10,144 nucleotides of DNA, from positions 1-10,144 of the forward strand of contig DASSKW010000122.1 of the NCBI GenBank assembly GCA_035690065.1. The letters are read 5' to 3'. Positions 7,459 through 10,144 of the stretch are shown piece by piece (within the stretch, counting starts at the first letter, position 1; the number at the start of each line of letters is the position of its first letter). A program made the position numbers and the translations under genes. The stretch is from DASSKW01 sp035690065 (GTDB lineage: Bacteria; Pseudomonadota; Gammaproteobacteria; Natronospirales; REEB76). The notes beneath the pieces are model-generated. The model did not search any database, had not been told where the DNA came from, and saw only the letters and a program-made list of their open reading frames with translations.

Positions 7459-8205
7459 TCAGTGGGCTGTTGTTACCGCCTGGGGCGGCGGTGGGGTGAA
7501 CTGTACGCTGACGGTGACATGCTGGCGGTTTTCCTTCCGAGCCGATGCCTTGCCGTCCAGACGCTCGAAATACCATGCCTTCACGGCGGCAATGGCCGCC
7601 GCATCGAACAATCCCGCCGGATTGGCAGCCACTATCTTGAGATCTTCTGCGCGGCCGTCGGCACCGATGTCGAAGCCCACGGTTACCGATCCGGCCAGAC
7701 GCCGATTCAGCAATTCGGGCGGATAGACCGGGTCAAACCGATAGATGCGCCAGTCCCCCGAAGTGACGATGTCGCAGTGCCGCGCCGGGGCGTAGATCGA
7801 GGCCTGATTACGACACAGGAACACCGTGCGCTGGCTGGCCGCATCCGGGCCGAAGAACAACGGATAGATGAAATCGCGTGCCACTGGCCGGCCCTGCTCA
7901 AGAGCAGGCTTGAAATGCCACTGCTGAATCGCGGTCAGTGCGGCTGCGGTGTCCTCCGGTGACAGCTTGGTGAAACGTGCCTGGGGATTCACCACACTGC
8001 CATCGGGCTGCACCGTGAAATGGATCAGCAGCTGACTATCCTTCTGGGCCTGCTCCAGGGTCTTGAGTGCCGGGGTTATAACCTGATCGGTGGGTGTGCC
8101 GATCATGACTGGCACAGGCTTGGGGGCTGGCTTGGGGGCAGGAGGCAGCATCATGCAGCCGGTCAGTAACAAGGCATACAAGAACACGCCCAGGATCGAT
8201 CTCAT
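7459..8205 (-). CDS. Lipoprotein with two TonB-C-terminal-like domains
   Basis: The product (248 aa) has a lipoprotein signal peptide with lipobox LLTGC; Cys17 would be lipidated. No Asp follows the Cys, so outer-membrane sorting is expected. A short Pro/Lys-rich linker (PPAPKPAPKPVPV, about 21-33) resembles the TonB spacer. Two repeats of the TonB C-terminal fold follow. The first, about 45-118, has VQPDGSV and AIQQWHFKPA. The second, about 155-240, has PVYPPELL, IGADGRAEDL and AVKAWYFE. Cys131 and Cys144 between them could form a disulfide. Such domains occur in energy transducers and in envelope proteins of unknown role; this one lacks a TonB-type N-terminal transmembrane anchor and so is unlikely to couple to ExbBD. 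GTG and ATG lie in tandem (8208 and 8205); ATG is preferred from its spacing to GGAA. It is divergent from the radical SAM gene. Confidence 0.82.
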   Translation of the reverse strand: MRSILGVFLYALLLTGCMMLPPAPKPAPKPVPVMIGTPTDQVITPALKTLEQAQKDSQLLIHFTVQPDGSVVNPQARFTKLSPEDTAAALTAIQQWHFKPALEQGRPVARDFIYPLFFGPDAASQRTVFLCRNQASIYAPARHCDIVTSGDWRIYRFDPVYPPELLNRRLAGSVTVGFDIGADGRAEDLKIVAANPAGLFDAAAIAAVKAWYFERLDGKASARKENRQHVTVSVQFTPPPPQAVTTAH

Positions 8206-8240
8206 CACGGGATTTCCAGCTCGTCGGGGTCTATGGGACT

Positions 8241-8261
8241 AAAAAACCGGTCAAACCGGTT
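8241..8261 (-). terminator. Terminator-like hairpin, - strand, upstream of the lipoprotein gene
   Basis: Read on the - strand, AACCGGT pairs with ACCGGTT around the loop TTG and runs into six T (complement of 8241-8246). The stem is only 7 bp, so strength is moderate. It sits 33 nt upstream of the lipoprotein start and would stop any - strand transcript arriving from the radical SAM promoter region. The same bases form a direct repeat of AAACCGGT with a 9-nt period on the + strand, so an operator is an alternative reading. Confidence 0.45.
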
Positions 8262-8328
8262 CAGGGGCGCTACCTTAACATGTCCCTCCCGACTCCCAAA
8301 ACCTGCGTTCCAGACGAGCAATTCAGAT

Positions 8329-8334
8329 TATAAT
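8329..8334 (+). promoter_or_regulatory. Consensus -10 box of the radical SAM gene
   Basis: TATAAT matches the sigma-70 -10 consensus exactly. It places a transcription start near 8341, about 36 nt before the ATG at 8377. The -35 region (around 8305-8312) is poor. The box lies inside the 10-bp palindrome GATTATAATC (8326-8335), so the - strand also reads TATAAT at 8332-8327. Confidence 0.6.
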
Positions 8335-8337
8335 CAA

Positions 8338-8353
8338 CTGTATGTAATCACAG
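8338..8353. promoter_or_regulatory. LexA (SOS) operator 1
   Basis: CTGTATGTAATCACAG fits the LexA box CTGT-N8-ACAG of enteric-type LexA exactly. It begins 4 nt after the -10 box and covers the expected transcription start, so bound LexA would block initiation. DNA damage, through RecA-stimulated LexA self-cleavage, would then induce the radical SAM gene. Confidence 0.82.
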
Positions 8354-8354
8354 T

Positions 8355-8370
8355 CTGTGTATTATTACAG
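8355..8370. promoter_or_regulatory. LexA (SOS) operator 2
   Basis: CTGTGTATTATTACAG is a second exact CTGT-N8-ACAG match with an AT-rich spacer, as in strong boxes. It starts 17 nt after operator 1, leaving one base between the two, and ends 6 nt before the start codon. Two adjacent boxes suggest tight or cooperative repression. No good Shine-Dalgarno sequence exists in front of the gene, because the operator occupies the place where it would be. Confidence 0.85.
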
Positions 8371-8376
8371 TTCAGC

Positions 8377-9462
8377 ATGAGCAAACCTCCTACTACGTTC
8401 AAAGGCCGGGGAGCCCTCTCCAGTCCCGAAGGGCGCTTTGAATCGCGTCGGCTGGAAGCTTTCGATGATGGCTGGACCCCGCCCGCGGGAGACGATGCCG
8501 AATCGGGTCCACCCACCACGGTTACACCGGAGCCCGCGCGCAGCATCATCAGCCGCAACCAGTCGCCGGATATCCCGTTCGCGCAATCCATCAATCCGTA
8601 TCGCGGCTGCGAACACGGTTGCATTTACTGCTATGCCCGTCCCAGCCACGCCTATCTGAACCTCTCGCCCGGTCTCGATTTCGAGACCAAACTGTTCTAC
8701 AAGGCTCAGGCCGCCGAACTGCTGGACCAGGAACTGCGCAAACCGGGTTACCGCTGCGCGCCGATCACGCTCGGTGCCAACACCGATCCTTATCAGCCAG
8801 TGGAACGCAAGTTGCGCGTGACCCGCAGTCTGCTCGAAGTGATGCAGCGCTTCGGACAACCGGTGAGCATCATCACCAAGAGCACCTTGATCACCCGCGA
8901 CCTCGATATCCTGGCCGGGATGGCGCGTGAAGGATTGGTGAGTGTGATGGTAAGCGTGACCACCCTCGATGACGATCTCAAACGGCGGCTGGAACCACGC
9001 ACCCCGGGTGGCATGACGCGCCTCAAGACCGTGCGTGCTCTCGCTGCCGCCGGTGTACCGGTCGGTGTGCTGGTCGCACCCATCATCCCGATCGTGAACG
9101 ACTCCGAACTGGAACGGATCCTTGAACACGCGGTTGAAGCTGGAGCCCGCGGTGCGGGTTACGTATTGATAAGGCTGCCTTATGAAGTGAAGGACATGTT
9201 CCGGGAGTGGTTGCAGACCCACATGCCACTGCGCGCAGCGCATGTGATGAGCGTGATCCGTCAATCACGCGGCGGCAAGGATTACGACTCCCGCTTCGGC
9301 GTCCGCATGCGTGGCCAGGGTGAATTTGCGGAACTGATTGCGCAGCGTTTCCAGCTTGCCTGCAAACGCACCGGACTGATACAGGGCCGCCGACTGACGC
9401 TCTCGACCGGACGCTTCCGGATACCGCCAGCGGCGGGACAGATCGGGTTCGAATTCGGCTAG
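8377..9462 (+). CDS. SplB-like radical SAM protein (PA0069 family), SOS-controlled
   Basis: The product (361 aa) is a radical S-adenosylmethionine enzyme of the COG1533/SplB type, related to spore photoproduct lyase, which reverses a UV-induced thymine lesion. The [4Fe-4S] motif CEHGCIYC (Cys78, Cys82, Cys85; CX3CX2C) follows the conserved SINPYRG. GANTDPYQPVER (133-144) and VLVAPIIPIVND are further family blocks. The N-terminal KGRG (9-12) is typical of PA0069-like proteins. ATG 8377 is chosen over ATG 8233 because the longer frame would start upstream of the -10 box and the LexA operators. Cys127 lies 42 residues after the last cluster Cys. The reaction catalysed by PA0069 proteins is, as far as I know, not established; a role in repair of damaged DNA is inferred from homology and from the operators. 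Its stop overlaps that of the convergent PilZ gene. Confidence 0.9.
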   Translation: MSKPPTTFKGRGALSSPEGRFESRRLEAFDDGWTPPAGDDAESGPPTTVTPEPARSIISRNQSPDIPFAQSINPYRGCEHGCIYCYARPSHAYLNLSPGLDFETKLFYKAQAAELLDQELRKPGYRCAPITLGANTDPYQPVERKLRVTRSLLEVMQRFGQPVSIITKSTLITRDLDILAGMAREGLVSVMVSVTTLDDDLKRRLEPRTPGGMTRLKTVRALAAAGVPVGVLVAPIIPIVNDSELERILEHAVEAGARGAGYVLIRLPYEVKDMFREWLQTHMPLRAAHVMSVIRQSRGGKDYDSRFGVRMRGQGEFAELIAQRFQLACKRTGLIQGRRLTLSTGRFRIPPAAGQIGFEFG

Positions 9463-9911
9463 TTTCCCGAGCAGTTGAATTGTTTGACGGGTTCCGCTTT
9501 CAGCGCTTCCAGTTCACGTGCTACCAGTTTCGGATTCACCAGATTCATCTCCACCAACCGCTTCAGATGCGCGAAACTCTCGGCATCGCGCGCCTGCCAA
9601 CTGCAGCCGATCTGGTCGCCGGCCACATGCGCGACTTCGGCATCCATCTCTAGCGTGATCAGCTCCGCCAGACGCCATTCCACCCGCAGCCGGTCACCGG
9701 GAAAGACGCGCCAATTGGCCGGGCAACGGGCCAGAAAGCCCCGGAACGAAACATCCAGCAATGAGCAGTCCCACGATTCGTCTTCCCGCCGCAGGCGGAC
9801 CACGGAAGTGAAGCGAAAGCGTTTGAAACGGCGCCGTTCGGCGGGGGTCGGGGTCGACACAGGGAAGCTCACCACGCATTTCAGTGTCTTCAGTATAGTG
9901 CCGATACCCAT
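9459..9911 (-). CDS. PilZ domain protein, probable c-di-GMP binder
   Basis: The product (up to 150 aa) is a single PilZ domain, a receptor for the second messenger c-di-GMP. Both ligand motifs are present: RxxxR as RRFKR (27-31) and DxSxxG as DVSFRG (53-58). A C-terminal helix rich in Leu and Glu (about 115-142) follows the barrel. No signal peptide or effector domain is seen, so it would act in the cytoplasm by binding a partner, perhaps for motility or surface growth. The start is uncertain. ATG 9911 lacks a ribosome binding site. GTG 9860 gives 133 aa beginning close to the RRFKR motif, with GGTGAG 7 nt upstream, and fits the usual compact form. It is convergent with the radical SAM gene (shared CTAG) and divergent from the peptide transporter. 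Confidence 0.85.
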   Translation of the reverse strand: MGIGTILKTLKCVVSFPVSTPTPAERRRFKRFRFTSVVRLRREDESWDCSLLDVSFRGFLARCPANWRVFPGDRLRVEWRLAELITLEMDAEVAHVAGDQIGCSWQARDAESFAHLKRLVEMNLVNPKLVARELEALKAEPVKQFNCSGN

Positions 9912-9921
9912 TTAGAATCAG

Positions 9922-9927
9922 TATAAA
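9922..9927 (+). promoter_or_regulatory. Possible -10 box for the peptide transporter gene
   Basis: TATAAA on the + strand is a plausible sigma-70 -10 and would give a leader of roughly 110 nt. The matching -35 is poor, so the call is tentative. Confidence 0.35.
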
Positions 9928-9971
9928 TCCCGGCCAATGCTTCACAGGGCCGCCTCAATCTGGTACTAAGA

Positions 9972-10023
9972 CGGCTGGCCGTGCACCGGAATGGCTTCCA
10001 TTTCGGCCGCCGGCCTCTTTTTT
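9972..10023 (+). promoter_or_regulatory. Structured leader (possible attenuator) before the peptide transporter gene
   Basis: CGGC plus GGCCG (9972-9981, one bulged T at 9976) pairs with CGGCC plus GCCG (10004-10012). The loop contains a second small hairpin, GGAA-TGGC-TTCC (9988-9999). Six T follow at 10018-10023, but 5 nt past the stem. It resembles an imperfect intrinsic terminator in the 5' leader, which would suggest attenuation, or the 3' end of a small RNA. It matches no riboswitch class that I recognise. Confidence 0.45.
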
Positions 10024-10046
10024 CAATACCTGAACGGAACCCGATT

Positions 10047-10144
10047 ATGACAACCAATACCCCGGTATCCCAGACCCGATCCTTCTCAACCGTGTTTCTG
10101 ATCGAGATGTGGGAGCGCTTCGGCTATTACGGCATGCAGGCGCT
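10047..10144 (+). CDS. POT/PTR2 family proton-dependent oligopeptide transporter, 5' part
   Basis: Only the first 32 codons plus two bases lie in the window. FLIEMWERFGYYGMQA (17-32) is the hallmark of helix 1 in POT (PTR2) peptide carriers. It includes the ExxERFxYYG motif, whose charged residues take part in proton coupling. The full protein would be an inner-membrane symporter of di- and tripeptides with H+, usually about 480-520 aa. The ATG has a weak ribosome binding site (CGGAAC about 9 nt upstream). The leader contains the hairpin at 9972-10012. The gene runs off the right edge. Confidence 0.88.
   Translation, partial: MTTNTPVSQTRSFSTVFLIEMWERFGYYGMQA

Noticed and set aside
8245..8261. 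The short AAACCGGT direct repeat as the start of a CRISPR or iteron array.
   Set aside because: There are only two units with a 9-nt period, with no further copies or spacers.
8355..8370. The inverted repeat CACAG-T-CTGTG (8349-8359) as an RNA hairpin in the leader.
   Set aside because: A one-base loop cannot form. The symmetry is explained by the back-to-back ends of the two adjacent LexA boxes.
8233..8376. An upstream in-frame ATG at 8233 that would extend the radical SAM protein by 48 residues.
   Set aside because: The extension covers the -10 box and both LexA operators, would start before the expected transcript, and shows no family similarity. The KGRG N-terminus begins after ATG 8377.
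9934..10046. A known riboswitch (c-di-GMP, guanidine or glycine type) in the leader of the peptide transporter.
   Set aside because: None of the conserved core motifs of these classes could be found; only a generic hairpin and T-run are visible.

Overview
The window looks like chromosomal DNA of a GC-rich gammaproteobacterium. The pointers are an SplB-like radical SAM protein of the PA0069 type, a protein resembling the DUF6502 family, a POT-type peptide transporter start, a PilZ protein, and two LexA operators that match CTGT-N8-ACAG exactly, the form typical of enteric-type gamma- and betaproteobacteria. Xanthomonas-type LexA uses a different box, which argues mildly against that genus. The species cannot be named from the sequence. 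No rRNA, tRNA, insertion sequence, CRISPR array or phage gene was seen.

Left part (1-4887, all + strand): three tandem paralogues of a secreted serine carboxypeptidase-like enzyme (peptidase family S10). Each has a signal peptide and a complete Ser-Asp-His triad. A strong intrinsic terminator separates copy 1 from copies 2 and 3, and a second one closes the array. Copies 2 and 3 are closer to each other than to copy 1.

Middle (5011-8205, all - strand): an ACS-family MFS transporter lies downstream of a DUF6502-like protein and probably shares its transcript. Upstream of these is a lipoprotein with two TonB-C-terminal-like domains.

Right part (8240-10144): the PA0069/SplB-like radical SAM gene (+) is divergent from the lipoprotein gene. 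Its promoter carries a consensus -10 followed by two adjacent LexA boxes that fill the whole leader, so it is very probably an SOS gene. A PilZ protein (-) converges on it, and the two stop codons share the tetranucleotide CTAG. The window ends in the first 32 codons of a POT/PTR2 proton-oligopeptide transporter, preceded by a leader that can fold into a long hairpin followed by a T-run.

How the genes work together: the exported S10 enzymes would trim peptides outside the cytoplasm, and the POT carrier would import di- and tripeptides. This is a possible peptide-scavenging theme, but the genes are separate transcription units. The most notable regulatory finding is the double LexA operator on a photoproduct-lyase-like gene.
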